This document shows, one piece after another, positions 12,767 to 24,055 of a stretch of 64,000 bases of DNA. Under the pieces are notes generated by a model. The model was not told the DNA's origin. It did no database searches and was given only the letters and a program-made list of their open reading frames with translations. Location of the stretch: positions 4,030,001 through 4,094,000 of the forward strand of contig JAVLRN010000003.1 of the NCBI GenBank assembly GCA_032821775.1. The letters are read 5' to 3'. This DNA is from Sanguinoderma infundibulare (lineage: Eukaryota > Basidiomycota > Agaricomycetes > Polyporales > Polyporaceae). Each line of letters begins with the position of its first letter. The first letter of the stretch is position 1. A program made the translations under genes and the position numbers.

Positions 12767-15257
12767 TTACTGCACCAGCCTCCCGCGATAGTCCTCCACA
12801 GCGCGCCACACCGGGTGCGCACTATGATGCTGGTGCCCGTGCCCATGCCCATGCATCATCCCGCCGCCCGTTTGGGTCTGGATATACTGGTGACTCGCGT
12901 GGTGCGCCAGCACACGTTGCGGCTGCGGTTGGTGCAGCTCCAGATACTGCTGGTCCGGGTCCGCAGCCGGATCGACGTCCGGCGAAGGCTCCCTCTGCGC
13001 GTGCGCCTGCATTCCCGGAGCGGCGTAGTAGTACTCCTCGGACGACGTCGACGAGTGGTGGTGTGGGGCCGGCGTCGTATGTCCGTGCCCGTTGGTATGT
13101 GAATGAGCGTGAGTGGAGGACGCGGACGTGGCGATGTTCGTGTTCGAGGAGGAGGTGTGGCCATACGCAGCGCTGTGCGTGTGCGTGTACGAACTCTCCC
13201 CAACAGCAGCAGGACTAGTGTGGGAGTGCGCAGATTGAGGGGGCGAAGCCGCCTGCATTTGTTGCGAGTGCGAATGCGGTGGGTAGGAGAACGCGTGGTG
13301 GTGCGCGGTCGAGCCAGCTCCACGGCTCACGTTCGCGAGGGACTGCATTGGCGGCTGCTGCTGGGATTGAGATGGCGGCTGGGGCTGAGGCGACGATCCC
13401 GGCGGGTAGCGGAAGCCAGTCATAGTGTTGGCAGAACCACTTCCATCGCCGCGCAAGACGCGCGAGTCCACGATCGGCGGCAGGACAGGACGCTCGGAGC
13501 TGTAGCGGTCAGAAACGCCGACAGAGCCGTGAGCAGGCTGGTACGCGGGCTGTTGTGCATAGTTGAAGTGCGTGCCTGCGTGCATGGTCGACTGTGATTG
13601 TGGCTCACGCGCGTGCGTAGCCGTGAGCGCGGGAAGCGTCCTGTCGTACATCTGTTGTTGCTGATGATGATGTTGTTGTTGTTGCTGCGGCTGAACATGT
13701 TGCGTGTGCGGAGGCGGCGGTTGGGAGTAGCCAGCGGACGCAAGCGAGCTAGACTCGTACGAGTTGTAGACAGGCACGACGGCAGATTGGTGCTGTTGAG
13801 GTGGTGCGGGAGTGACCGGACTGAGGGACCCCGGCGGGGATTCGGTGTAGGCCCCCATCGTGTGCGGTACGTAACCGTATGCGGGAGTGGGCGGGTTGCT
13901 GACCACGGGCGAGGCGGAATTGTTAGTGGAAGTGGGAGAGTGCTGGCGAATGGGATTGGATATGTGTGCTATCGAGTGCCGGTGAGAAGATGTCGGCGGG
14001 GGGAGTTGGGGTTGGGAAAGAGAGACGGGACTCGCGCTCGTGGGCCCAGCGGTGTTCGGCTGAGACTGTCTCGCCGCTGGCTGGTGATAGTTGTTGAAGT
14101 ACGAAACTGAATCCTGAGGTGACATCTGAACGTGCCCGTGCGCCTGACTATGGGCGCGATGGTGATCGTTGAGGCTCTCGACAGGAGACGCGGGCTCTGG
14201 GTAATGACCGTTGGAGTTGGTCGCGGGAGAAAGAGGAGAGTAACGGTCCGAGTCCGAGGGAGGGTAAGATTGATCGCCCTGGTTATGGTATGGCCAACGA
14301 GGATCATCTGCGGGACGGCCAAAAGAGGGCTGGCGACTGCCCTGTGAAGATGACGGATAGGGCAGTTCCTCCTGGTGATACTGAGGGTGAGACGAGGTGG
14401 GAATGGAAGCGAGGGAGGAATGGACGTAAGAAACGGGGGAGTAGTAAGCGGCTTCTGGCGTGGACCTGGATGATCGGCTGGATGCGCGCGCAGAAAGAGA
14501 CGGTTGGGGGTAGGCGGGCGCTGTGGGCGGTGGTAGCGTGGGGTAGGCTTGTTCAAGGGGCGGGGGAGTGTTTGGAGGCTCTGGGATGCCTGAAGGCAAG
14601 GAGGGGTAAGCCTGTGTGAGAGGAGGGGGCTCGAGGGGAGGGGAGGGAATGGGAGCCGGGGGAGAGGGAGAGTCGTGCTTTGAGCGCTTTCTGGAGGAAC
14701 GGGAACGGTCGGAGGCGCTAGCGCGGTTCATGGCCGCTCGGGTGGCCGAGCCCGAGTTCCTGCGAGAGCCGGGGGATAGGTGAATGCGATAACTGTATGA
14801 TCAAGGGTTTAGCTGAGTATCCTCGCGGGTTTAGAGGGAACGAAAAGGAAAGCGAAGACGAGAAGAGGGGTTGTTTGCAGGTAGGAAAGAAGGAGGGGCG
14901 CGAAGGCGAGGATATGATGACAGATGTAACTGAGTGCGGGAGACGAGGAGAGGAAGGATGGGATAGTAGGGAAACAGAGACTGACTGTTGCTGCAAGTTG
15001 TCCTGGCGAGAGCAGCGGGTCTCGCAACCGGGGAAGGGGCATTTGTGGTTCCTCTCGCCTGTGTGAATGCGAGTGTGCCGAGCAAGGTGACCGGAGGTAG
15101 TGAAGGAACGCTGGCATGTGTGGCAGACGTGTTTCTTCTTCGCGGAGAGAGAGAGATGGGGGGTCTGGGTGGGGGAGGGAATTTCTGAATCGAAGGAAGC
15201 GTTGGAGGGATGGAGGTTGGGAGGGGCGGAAATGTCAGGGTCATTGGAAGCCAGCAT
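12767..15257 (-). CDS. C2H2 zinc-finger transcription factor, NRG1-like
   Basis: Two exons (15257-14986 and 14792-12767) join in phase inside the second finger (CA + T gives the zinc histidine) for 765 residues. Finger 1 is C45-x2-C48-x12-H61-x3-H65, finger 2 is C73-x4-C78-x12-H91-x3-H95, with the linker HTGERNHKC. The order of finger residues (FTTSGHLARH, then a C-x4-C finger ending HYRIH) resembles the yeast Nrg1/Nrg2 glucose repressors. The other ~670 residues are low complexity: proline- and serine-rich stretches, a glutamine/histidine run near 13,650-13,710, and a histidine/glycine-rich segment near the end. Such a tail suggests a disordered regulatory domain. I infer a sequence-specific nuclear repressor or activator; orthology to NRG1 is not proven. 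Confidence 0.8.
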
Positions 15258-18200
15258 CTCGTGTGTCGGCTAGGACGTAAAAGCGGGTGATCGCGAGGCG
15301 AGGATTAGCGAGGAGGGACAGGTAGAAATGGGGGAGCGAGGGTGGGAGCTATTGGGTGCAGAAACGCATCGTCTTGAGGACGCCAGAGATGGACAGCGCG
15401 GGCCGGGAAGGATGAAGAGGGAGAGCGAGTGATGTCGAGGACCTGAGCGTGTCGGGTGAGCGGTCGAGGACAGAGACCCTGCGCCAGAACTTCAGGCGGA
15501 GCTTCAGTCCGCGTCGCCGGGCCCCGGCTGCCGTTTTGTGCTGGCGGGAGATCCTCCAGAAGACGCACTCAATCTAGCCGCCCATCTTCCGCCGGCAGAC
15601 CTGGGTCCTGGACCTTGCGACCGTCGCCCTCGCCAGAATCCGCGTACTTGGAAGAGAATCCCGACGTCGGACTCTTGCCCCTCGTCTGCATCTCAGAGCC
15701 CTGCGCTGCTCTACCTCGACGCGGAGCTCGTCCAGCCCGCAGCGAGCCCGCCATTGGCTTCCATACAATCTTCGGCAATCGACGATAATTGGTTCCGCTT
15801 CTCGTCGCCCACGTTTCACCAATCGCGCCCACTCGCCATGGGAATCTCGCGTCCCTCATTTGCGCCGGCCGCCCTGTCCAAATGAACGACTGACCGATCG
15901 ACGACGCTAGCCCACAATTTCTCGTCCCGTCCTTCCCCGCCCCCGCCCCCGACGTCCTCCCATCCCGACCCCGCTCTCGATATCTCGCACGCCTCGCTTA
16001 GCCGCACCCGCCTCCGCCTCCGACACAGAGTCCCCGTCCGACGACGACAACAGCGTGACGCTCCTCTCCCAGCCTCGTGCTGCCTCATGTCCCCCCACCT
16101 GCATCTCATGCGTGACCGCCTAACCCTCATGTCTCCCTGGCTATCTCCGAGAACTCCACTGCGCCAAACACGCCCTCTTGCGCGATATGCTCCCCCAATA
16201 TTTTCTATTCATTCCGGTACACCTCCGCGGTCCTGCTATCGCCCCACGCCCTTTTGGCCAAGTCACCTGCTCCCCACTCCTCCTTCTTTCCCGCACCACC
16301 ACCACCTCCCAACGCTTCTCTCCTCTAGCGTCCCCATACGCGCAACATACATCCCTGCCTTCTCTAGTCTCCTTGCCTTTCCCCCGTTCTCCGCCGCGAC
16401 ATGGCGCTCACCCCCGGCCCGCATGCGCTCTCAGTAGCACTAGTCCCCTCCCGCCCCCAGCTTTCTCCCAATCCCCGGCGTTTCGTCTTGGCAGCGAACC
16501 CAGCGCGCGCATATCTGCGCCCGAACAATCAACTAAGCACCAACACCACCTACAGCCTAACTCAACAGTCAATTTCGGACTTTACACGCGACGTTCACCC
16601 GGTCCCACCCCGACCCGCCACCGCCAAAGCCCGTGCGCAGTCCCAATTCAAGTTCTTACCCTGCCCAATGGCGTCCGGTATGAATGCCATCTGCCATCTC
16701 CCAAACGTCACATTCGCAATCAGGTACACACCTCTATCCCTCGAGCCACTTCCTATTGCTCACTGCGGGCGTTCATCGATCTCCATTGACAGAATTCCTG
16801 AATTCCCGCCCCTTCCTTCGGCATTTTACGCGACCCCGAACCCGCTCCATCAGCGATATTAATGAACGCCTTCTCGCTTCACTTTCCTATACTTCCTCGA
16901 CTTCGAATGCACCGCCAACTGAGCCCGACGCGACGCGACATGTCACTCATGCATCCTTCCCGGGCTGCCTTTCATCCTCCATACCGGCAAAAGCCTTCAT
17001 CAGCCACAGGTTCGAGTTATGCACTCACTAGCTGCTGCCCTCCAAGTCGTGCTCCCGTCGTGCATCTCCCGTTTCCACGGTCCGTCATGGATCTGCGCTC
17101 GTCTGTCCCTGACGCCAAACCAGCTGACATCCTCCCAGCCCCGTCCAGGTGGGATGCGCGCACCGTTGCTTAGGATACCCCGGCGCCAACCTTATGGTAA
17201 ATCGCGCGAGCTGCTCCGCGAATGAATATGCTTTGGCCATGGCCACACTCGCCGGGTCTACACAGCCTGCGAACGGCAGCAGCAGAACCGAACAGCACTC
17301 AGGGCAGCAGGCAGTCTCCGCTCCTTAGGCTCACGGTTTTGCACCGGACACGTCTTGAGGTTTCTTCGAGGCCAACCCCCGTGGACGCCCAAGGTCTTAC
17401 TGGGCGCTCTGCTCGATCGGCGAGACCCCCAATGCGCAAGTTCAGGTCTCAGGTTTGGGTAAATGGGAGGGTTCATACTTACTCGATATTAACCGATCCC
17501 CGTACTTTCCGGACCTTTTGCGGAGCTGCGCGCATGTGCTTCGCGGGTGCCCTGACACACACATACGCGCCAGCCAGGCACGCGTCGCCCGTTCTCGTCC
17601 AGCGAAGGTGCGCATGCCAACAACACCACCGTGCTGCCAGCCATGTCCTTACTCACGCGCCGTCAACCTACCCCACCGTAGCACGAGCAGTATGTAATGC
17701 CTCGCGCCAGGCCTGCACAGATGCGTAAGTTTTTGTTTCCCACTGCGCCCTGCGTAGATATCTTGGTATGCGGGCGCGCTCGGCGTCGGCGGCCCTCACT
17801 ATCTTTGAACCTTACGCTCCAGTCCTGACATTGTACTCTACTTGACCCCGCATTCGGTGGGCAGGGTCCGAGTCCGAGTCCGAGTCCGACCAAACCACTT
17901 CTGCTTCTTTGGTCGCAGCTGCCTGCTGCGACCTCCGGGATTTCATGGAAGCCCCTTCGCAATGTATACAAAGCCCGCTCCTGTCTTGACATCATATTCA
18001 ACCTCGCATCGCGCGCGGTGCGCCGAGTCCGAGTCCGACTAGAAAGGTTTCTGCTTCTTTGGTGCGCAGCGCACCGGGATTTCATGGAAGCCCATTCGCA
18101 ACATGCGCTAAGCCCGCTGCTTGTGCGTGATGTTATCGTACGTCTCCGCAATAGCCCCGGACCTAAGACTTTCGCGAGGCCCCTTCTGCAGCGTTCAAGC

Positions 18201-19385
18201 TGCGCACCCGACATTGCTTGCCCGCGGGCGCGTCCAAGCGCGAGCGCGGTCGAATCTTCATTGATTCTGATTCCACACGCAAGCCTTCGAAGTCGGTGGT
18301 GGGTGATGCATGTTGCTAGGACTCTCTCGAAGCAAATTCCATTTGATACGACGCGGGTCGTGAATTCAGTCGAAATGCTGTATCGCCCGACCATCGCCAT
18401 CCAAGAACACAAGGCCACTAGGGCGCACGACTAGAACCTTCACCAGCCTCGATCACATGAGCTCGCGCGCGCCACGAGTGTATACAGTCCCTTCAATCCA
18501 GCACCGCACCCTGACGTCGACGCATCATCGCTCGCGAACCCTTGGCGATCACGGTTTATCTTCAGAGTTTTACATTGGTCGGCTCGCGAGCGCGTCGCGG
18601 GAATTCGCAACCCAAAATCAGCATCTCTTCGACTCCGAGTCCGCGACTGCGCGCACGCGCACACACAGATGACCCCGCGCGCGCCGTCCTACCGCCGTCG
18701 GATGCGAGTCGTCGGCCATGTCGCTATTCAGAACTCCAGCGGTTTGGCTCGAGAGAGCCGAACGCGACGAGGCCGGAAGCGACGCACCCCGAGAACAGTT
18801 GGGTCGCGCTTCCTCTATACAGGCACGCAAGAACCCGCGAAGCAATGAATCCAGGGATCCAGGAATCCAGGATTCAGGATTCTTAACCAGAAGCAAGCCG
18901 TTTGAAACTTCGAAGGGAGGCAGCTGGGTTCGTGTTCTTGAGTCTTTGCGGGCGGGCGGGTCTAGAACTGGAAGCTGCAAGAAGCTTAATATATTGGTCC
19001 CTGGTCCCGCGGCGGTTGTGCGGTTGTGCTACGGTCCCGATCAGCCCCGTCCGGGACCGTCGCTCGAGCTCCCCTCTCCCGGATGCTGAGCAGCGCGCTT
19101 GAAACCCTTGGTGAGCGATTGGGGTGAGGATGTCAATTATGGGGTAGCGACATAGGATTGGGTGCCGTGTTATCACACGTATGTGAGGCGCGTCATCTGC
19201 ATCGCCGACCAGCGCGTGACGTGTTGTCGAATTTTCCGAGATGATCCTCACCCCATAAGTTAGCGGATTCAGTCTGACTTTTACGCTGCGCGGTGGGATA
19301 TAGTATCATTTGCGTTGTTCTACTTACTCAGTACTGTGACTGCCGAATGCGGATGCGGCTGTGCGCTTAAACAACGGGCGTTTGG
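15258..19385. other. 4.1-kb region upstream of the NRG1-like gene without clear genes
   Basis: This is the 5' side of the leftward NRG1-like gene. Reading frames here are proline-, serine- or arginine-rich and change with every frame, which suggests GC-rich non-coding DNA, perhaps a long promoter and 5' UTR with pyrimidine-rich tracts (about 16,260-16,330). The only structured feature I see is the internal duplication at 17,860-18,135. Confidence 0.4.
17860..18135. repeat. diverged tandem duplication (~120-140 bases per copy)
   Basis: Copy 1 (about 17,860-18,000) and copy 2 (about 18,015-18,135) share in order a GAGTCC run, TTCTGCTTCTTTGGT, GGGATTTCATGGAAGCCC, TTCGCAA and AAGCCCGCT. Spacing differs by small indels. 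Neither copy looks coding. The AGTCCG run at the head of each copy is also seen near 7,765. Confidence 0.7.
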
Positions 19386-19389
19386 TAGA

Positions 19390-19920
19390 ATGACCACGTG
19401 GCGAGACTTTGACGCTGATGTCATGATCGGCAGCTTCGGCGTCTTCTACAACGCCATCGACAGGGCCCATGGCGACTTCCGGTCTGTCGCGGTCAAGATC
19501 GTCTCCAAGTCCAGCCTGAGCAAGTGCCAAGTACTACGACGGCTCCCAACTCCGGCTCGAGGTCGTCCTCCACACACGCGCGCCTCGCTGCTCTGCAACG
19601 TCGTCAAGCTCCACACGTCATACGAGAACGCAGAGGTCTCTCTGTGCTCGTCACGGACTTCTGTGCCAGGGGCAGCCTCCGGAAGCAGGTCGAGAGGTCG
19701 AAGGGGCGGCCGTGTATCGACACGCGGAAGCTGTTCCTGCGCATCGTCGACGCCGTGGACGGCCTGCACCGTGCGGGCATCTACCACCGCAACGTCTCGC
19801 CCGCCAACATCTGCTTAGCAGCGCGATGGGAATGACGTCTTCCTGGCCGACTTCGGCTGGCGACCTGGAACAAATGTTACAGCTTCAGGTGCAGGACAGG
19901 TATCGACGAAGAGCCTAAGC
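19390..19920 (+). pseudogene. Protein kinase fragment with degenerate catalytic loop
   Basis: Pieces of a protein kinase domain appear in order: FGVFYNAIDRAHGDFRSVAV with the lysine of KIVSKSSLS (VAIK-like), VVKLHTSYENAE, VLVTDFCARGSLRKQV (hinge), DAVDGLHRAGIYHRNVSPAN (catalytic loop) and DVFLADFGW (DFG). The frame changes at least three times (near 19,525, 19,580 and 19,830) without convincing introns. The catalytic loop has N in place of the aspartate of HRD and S in place of its lysine. The C-lobe is missing. It is a broken, truncated kinase that lies tail-to-tail with the MLKL-like gene. Confidence 0.6.
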
Positions 19921-19999
19921 CTAAAACCTGGCGTTGATTCCACGAGGTTACAAGAGAGCGAGAGACGCGGCTCTTATATAAGAAATGACAGGAGCTTAA

Positions 20000-20881
20000 C
20001 TAGTGGACCGGGCGTGGCAGCCTGACGATAGCGCGTTCGGCCAAGAAAGCTCCTAGGGCGCCATATATCATCGCCACGAACAGCCACTCCGACTGGACCT
20101 TTCCACCGATGCGGGACGCTACGAATGCCCTAATTCCGGTAGAAGAGCTGCGTATGGAGGGCTCGCCGCTAGCCAACGCGGATGCGCGCAAGGCGTTGAC
20201 GACCACGTGCTGGTTCTTCTCGAGGCGCGCGATGCTGCATTCCACACGCACGAGCTGCATGACCTAGTGAAGCACGACGGTGGAGTTGAATTAGTCTAGT
20301 CGAAGCCGGCAGAAATTGCTGGGGAAGGGCGCATACCTGGAACTTCGACACGGCGTCTTGCAACGCTTGCCGGTGCTCGGCAAGCTTCGCTGCGTGTTCG
20401 TCTTTCGAAAGAAAACGGCGTACCAGGCTTTCCTTGCGCATCTGCGCCATGGCGTCGCTAGCCCTTTCCAATTTCCTACATACACAAGCGCAGTACAGTG
20501 GCCAAGTGAGACAGAGGCGGTCAGGATCTGGCATGTACGCACCATTCCAGGTCGGCGAGGTTCAGCCTCGTAGGTTGCACTCTTTGCGATTGATCTTCAT
20601 GCCCTGTGCGCGTTCGCGGTCAGTCAAGTTGGAATCTTCGGAATAAACATGCTTACATCTGCGTAGGCCATGATCTGCGTTGCAGCGTCGAATATCCCCT
20701 GCATGTACGGGACAGACAGCCCCAGCGTGGTCGCGACAACGAAGGAGACTTTGATCCCAGAGACAACGGTGGAGCCGCTCGGAAGTCGGGGTCCAACTTT
20801 CGCTCTAGCCGTGGCTGCTAGGGCGGACAGACGGTTGGCGGTCCTTGCAGAGGTCGAAGTGAGCTTGGAGAAGATGGCCAT
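20000..20881 (-). CDS. MLKL/HeLo-like helical-bundle protein, one frameshift
   Basis: Four exons can be drawn (20881-20657, 20603-20543, 20475-20337, 20263-20000), all with GT-AG ends. The N-terminus (MAIFSKLTSTSARTANRL, then a hydrophobic segment VVATTLGLSVPYMQGIF) and later helices (MKINRKEC, LNLADLEWKLERASDAMAQM, LAEHRQALQDAVSKFQ) resemble the four-helix N-terminal domains of MLKL/HeLo-like fungal cell-death adaptors. A C-terminal hydrophobic stretch (WLFVAMIYGALGAFLAE) could be a membrane anchor. Exon 2 is one base out of register (61 bases where 3n+2 is needed), so either the sequence has an error or the gene is broken near 20,575. The family match is by pattern, so the function is tentative. 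Confidence 0.5.
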
Positions 20882-21597
20882 GGATGTTTACGAGACGGGA
20901 CCGCAGATGTCGATGAGGAGAACGGTGGTGGTGTAGATGGGAAGGGAGGAGAGTAACTCAGAGCTTGTCTCCTCCCCCTGCGACCGTCCTGGGACAGTGC
21001 TGATCGTAACCGAGAATCCTGTCAATGTGGTCTAGCGCCACCTTCGATATTCATGGTGTGCAGCGCCGCAAACGCAGGCTTAAGCCGTGTACCACGTGGA
21101 ATGTCAGCAAACGAATATCTGCTCCATAAAGCGGATGGAGAGTCAGAGTTGCGAGGAGGCTAAAAGCACGCACTAACATTGACATATGAACAGAGGACAG
21201 TGAGTAGTTCTCCGAGTGCGCGCGTAGCGGCGATCATACTCGCCGTAATGAGCAGAGATAATCAAGAAAGGTTCGGTATAATAAACGCAGCTTCCAGTCG
21301 CCGACAACCATTGGACACCAAGCCGCCAATTCAAAAGTTGAAGAGGAAGTAACTGAATCGACTTGCATAGCGTCTTGACACGGCCAGAGGGTTGGTCGGA
21401 GGGGTGGGCGATGACCTCGTCACACAAAAAATGACTGACGAGCGAGGGACGGCGATACGCCCCAGATCTATTTAGCACCGAACTATACCAGACTATACGC
21501 ACATATCTTGCAGAGATGTCAGCGTCATAAATGCGGTGCGAGAGACAGAACACCCACAAAAACGCACTTTTATTGACATCGCGACGATTTATCCGCC
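20882..21597. other. intergenic region between the MLKL-like gene and HEM13
   Basis: The promoter of the leftward MLKL-like gene and the 3' UTR of HEM13 must lie here. I see no coding frame of note. Confidence 0.4.
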
Positions 21598-22659
21598 CTA
21601 CACCCACGCACGGGGGTTCTTCAACACCTCCATCAACTTGCCCTCCCTGCTCTCCGCCTCGGTCCCCAAGTCGCTCATGTACTCCCAACGCGCGGTCTCG
21701 GGGAGGCTCATGAGGATGCTCTCGATCCGCGCGCCGGGCGTCATGAGCCCAAACTTGGTGCCCCGGTCGTACACGAGATTGAACTCGACGTACCGCCCGC
21801 GGCGGATGAGCTGCCACCGCCGCTCGTGCTCCGTGCTCGGCGTCCTGCAGCGGCGCTCGAGGATGGGGAGGTACGAGGGGACGAACGAGTCGCCCGCCGC
21901 CTTGATGAACGCGAAGATCTCGTCCGCGGTCTTCGGGCGCGCCGCATCGTCCGGGAAACGCTTGTGCGGCTCGTCGCAGAGGTCGTCAAAGAAGATGCCG
22001 CCGACGCCGCGCGACTCGCCGCGGTGGGCGATGTGGAAGTACTCGTCGCACCACGTCTTGAAGGCGGGGTACACGTCCGCGCCATGCGGGTCGCACGCGT
22101 CCTTGATCGTCTTGTGGAAGTGCACTGCGTCCTCCTCGTAGAGGTACGACGGCGTGAGGTCGGAGCCGCCGCCGAACCACCACGCGATGAGCTTGCCTGA
22201 CTTGCCCGCCGCGGCCTCCTCTTCGGTCGGCGGCGCGGTGAGCTCGAAGTAGCGGTAGTTGGCGTGGACGGTGGGAGCGTGCGGGTTGCGCGGATGGACG
22301 ACGAGGGAGATGCCGGCGGCGAAGAACGGGACGGCAGACTCGAGGTCGGGGATGGAGGAGTGGTCCGCACGCATCTGTTGCATCGCGGGAGGGGGAAGCA
22401 TACCGTGGACGACAGAGATGTTCACCCCCGCCTTCTCCAGCACCGTCTCCTGAGCCGCAGCCTCCACTCCGGGACCTGGCGCGGGTGTTGCGAAGACGCA
22501 CGACCGTCCGCGGCCGCCTTGTGCGCGGAGCCAGGAGTCGCGCTTGAAGGATGGGGCACTGGCGTCGAGCTTCTCGAACGCGCCGACGATGTCGTCCTGA
22601 AGCTTGGAGATGTACTCCTCGACGCGCTGGCGCATGGGTGCGCCCGAGATTGCGGCCAT
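21598..22659 (-). CDS. HEM13: Oxygen-dependent coproporphyrinogen III oxidase
   Basis: A single exon of 353 residues encodes the complete enzyme, which converts coproporphyrinogen III to protoporphyrinogen IX in heme synthesis. Typical blocks are present: GISLVVHPRNPHAPTVHANY, AWWFGGGSDLTPSYLYEEDA (substrate-binding region), FHKTIKDACD, FHIAHRGESRGVGGIFFDDL, and near the C-terminus RGRYVEFNLVYDRGTKFGL with a final WEY and RAWV. No mitochondrial presequence is obvious, as for yeast Hem13, which is cytosolic. It is one of the few unbroken genes in the left part of the window. Start chosen at the first ATG of the frame. Confidence 0.96.
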   Translation of the reverse strand: MAAISGAPMRQRVEEYISKLQDDIVGAFEKLDASAPSFKRDSWLRAQGGRGRSCVFATPAPGPGVEAAAQETVLEKAGVNISVVHGMLPPPAMQQMRADHSSIPDLESAVPFFAAGISLVVHPRNPHAPTVHANYRYFELTAPPTEEEAAAGKSGKLIAWWFGGGSDLTPSYLYEEDAVHFHKTIKDACDPHGADVYPAFKTWCDEYFHIAHRGESRGVGGIFFDDLCDEPHKRFPDDAARPKTADEIFAFIKAAGDSFVPSYLPILERRCRTPSTEHERRWQLIRRGRYVEFNLVYDRGTKFGLMTPGARIESILMSLPETARWEYMSDLGTEAESREGKLMEVLKNPRAWV

Positions 22660-23102
22660 CGGCGTGGATGTCGGAAGGGGTGGGTAGAGATGAGGGTGTC
22701 CAGAGACTGGCAGCTTTTTATGACTCGTCGCGCCGCCATCATCTGACGTGAATCCGGGCTCGTCTCGACCAGAGCGCCTCTCGTGTCGATCATCTCAGGC
22801 CATTGTCTCGACGGCACCGAGAACTGGGGAAATCGTAAGATGGCCACGTAGGCAGGCCTTGGGGTGGAACCGTCGAAGAACGTGGTGGGAGAAAGCAAAA
22901 GGCAAATATCCTCTGCACGTACTCACGTACTGCATGCCGCACGGGTCAGCTACCAAGCGCCTGCGCGATCAACGCGCGATCAACCAAGCCACGCGATTTT
23001 ATTGATGGGGCCTCCAGACACCGCACGGTAATATCTGTATGTATGTGGACGTGGCGCGGATTGGACGAGTACAGGATCGGGATAGGCATGTCGAGCGTCT
23101 CA
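22660..23102. other. HEM13 promoter-side intergenic region
   Basis: The 5' flank of HEM13 (transcribed leftward). HEM13 genes are often induced by low oxygen or low heme, but I see no element here that I can name. Confidence 0.3.
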
Positions 23103-24050
23103 GCGTACACCGCGCGTCCTCACAAACGTCAAGACGACGGTCGCCTCGACTTGCGCTGGCTCCAGAGCAGGCAAATCCGCGGGCGAATCCGCGTCGAGCG
23201 CGAACTCGGCGCGACTGCCGAGTCTTCGGGTCCGTCCATCGAGAACGTCTTGGGGGTGTTGGGCCCGGGGCTCTCCTCTCCGCTGATAGCCGCGGACACC
23301 TCTTGCCTCGGACACTCCTCCAAGATCGCGCTTGTGCTAGCTCCTTCCACTCAGATCTCGCCGCTTCTCATCGCATTCGACTTTAGGCATGTCCGGGAAT
23401 CCAAGGCTGCACTTTCAGGGTATGCTGACGTTGTGGGATTGCTAGATGCATGGGGGACTGACTCGGAAACAGCACTCCTGATCACCAATGAGCAGCGGAA
23501 TGCATACAGCCTGCGATACAATGACTATGAACGTTACAGGTATGTCGCACACTCCATATGTGAGAGATGTTTGTGCGAACGACGCAACAGGAAACACTGC
23601 TACAACCGCACACCTCGGCTGCGCTCGTCTCTGAAGATGAGAAGATGACCTACGGGCGGGGCCGCGAATTCAAGAAGCTGCCTCCAATCAGCCTCGATGC
23701 CATTCAGGAAGGACAGTGAGTGCGCCCCTCTCGTGTTCGAATCCGCGCAGACATTGTAGTCTGCAACTGCTCTTGTTCGAGGCGGAGCGTGCATGGGCGC
23801 ACGCCCAAGAGATCCCTCAAGCTCGCTAACGATGCCAAGGCTCAGGACGGCGCGTCCGCGGAGCACTCAGAGGAACAGTCCAACCCCAACCACAAGCATG
23901 CGACCCGCCAGATGCGCCGTGCAATCCACTAGGCGACGCAGCTCCTCTCCCACTGCCAGGCCCTCTACGCCAATGGCCGCCTCTCCGCGGAGGGTCTCGC
24001 GCAGATCACCACGTACACCCTCATCCCGAACGGCCGCTTCCTCAGGCACC
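23103..24050 (+). CDS. Unidentified coding remnant or hypothetical gene
   Basis: Bases 23,220-23,538 read as an ordinary protein (PSIENVLGVLGPGLSS, LIAFDFRHVRESKAALSGY). A GT-AG intron (about 23,539-23,591) joins to ETLLQPHTSAALVSEDEKM and ISLDAIQEGQ, which is followed by a GTGAGT donor at about 23,719. A later segment (about 23,800-24,055: HATRQMRRAIH, ALYANGRLSAEGLAQITTYT) may belong to the same gene but contains an in-frame TAG near 23,930. I do not recognise the family. The right end abuts the truncated ABC transporter with no gap. Limits and start are uncertain. Confidence 0.35.
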
Positions 24051-24055
24051 GTTTA

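Noticed and set aside
12856..14556. Frames on both strands over the NRG1-like tail
   Set aside because: Low-complexity proline/histidine/arginine text caused by the repetitive coding sequence of the real gene.
17866..17890. CRISPR-like or telomere-like repeat
   Set aside because: It is a short GAGTCC microsatellite without spacers, and the unit is not a telomere repeat.
21836..22501. Long frames opposite HEM13 and in its other frames
   Set aside because: They are shadows of the GC-rich HEM13 coding sequence.
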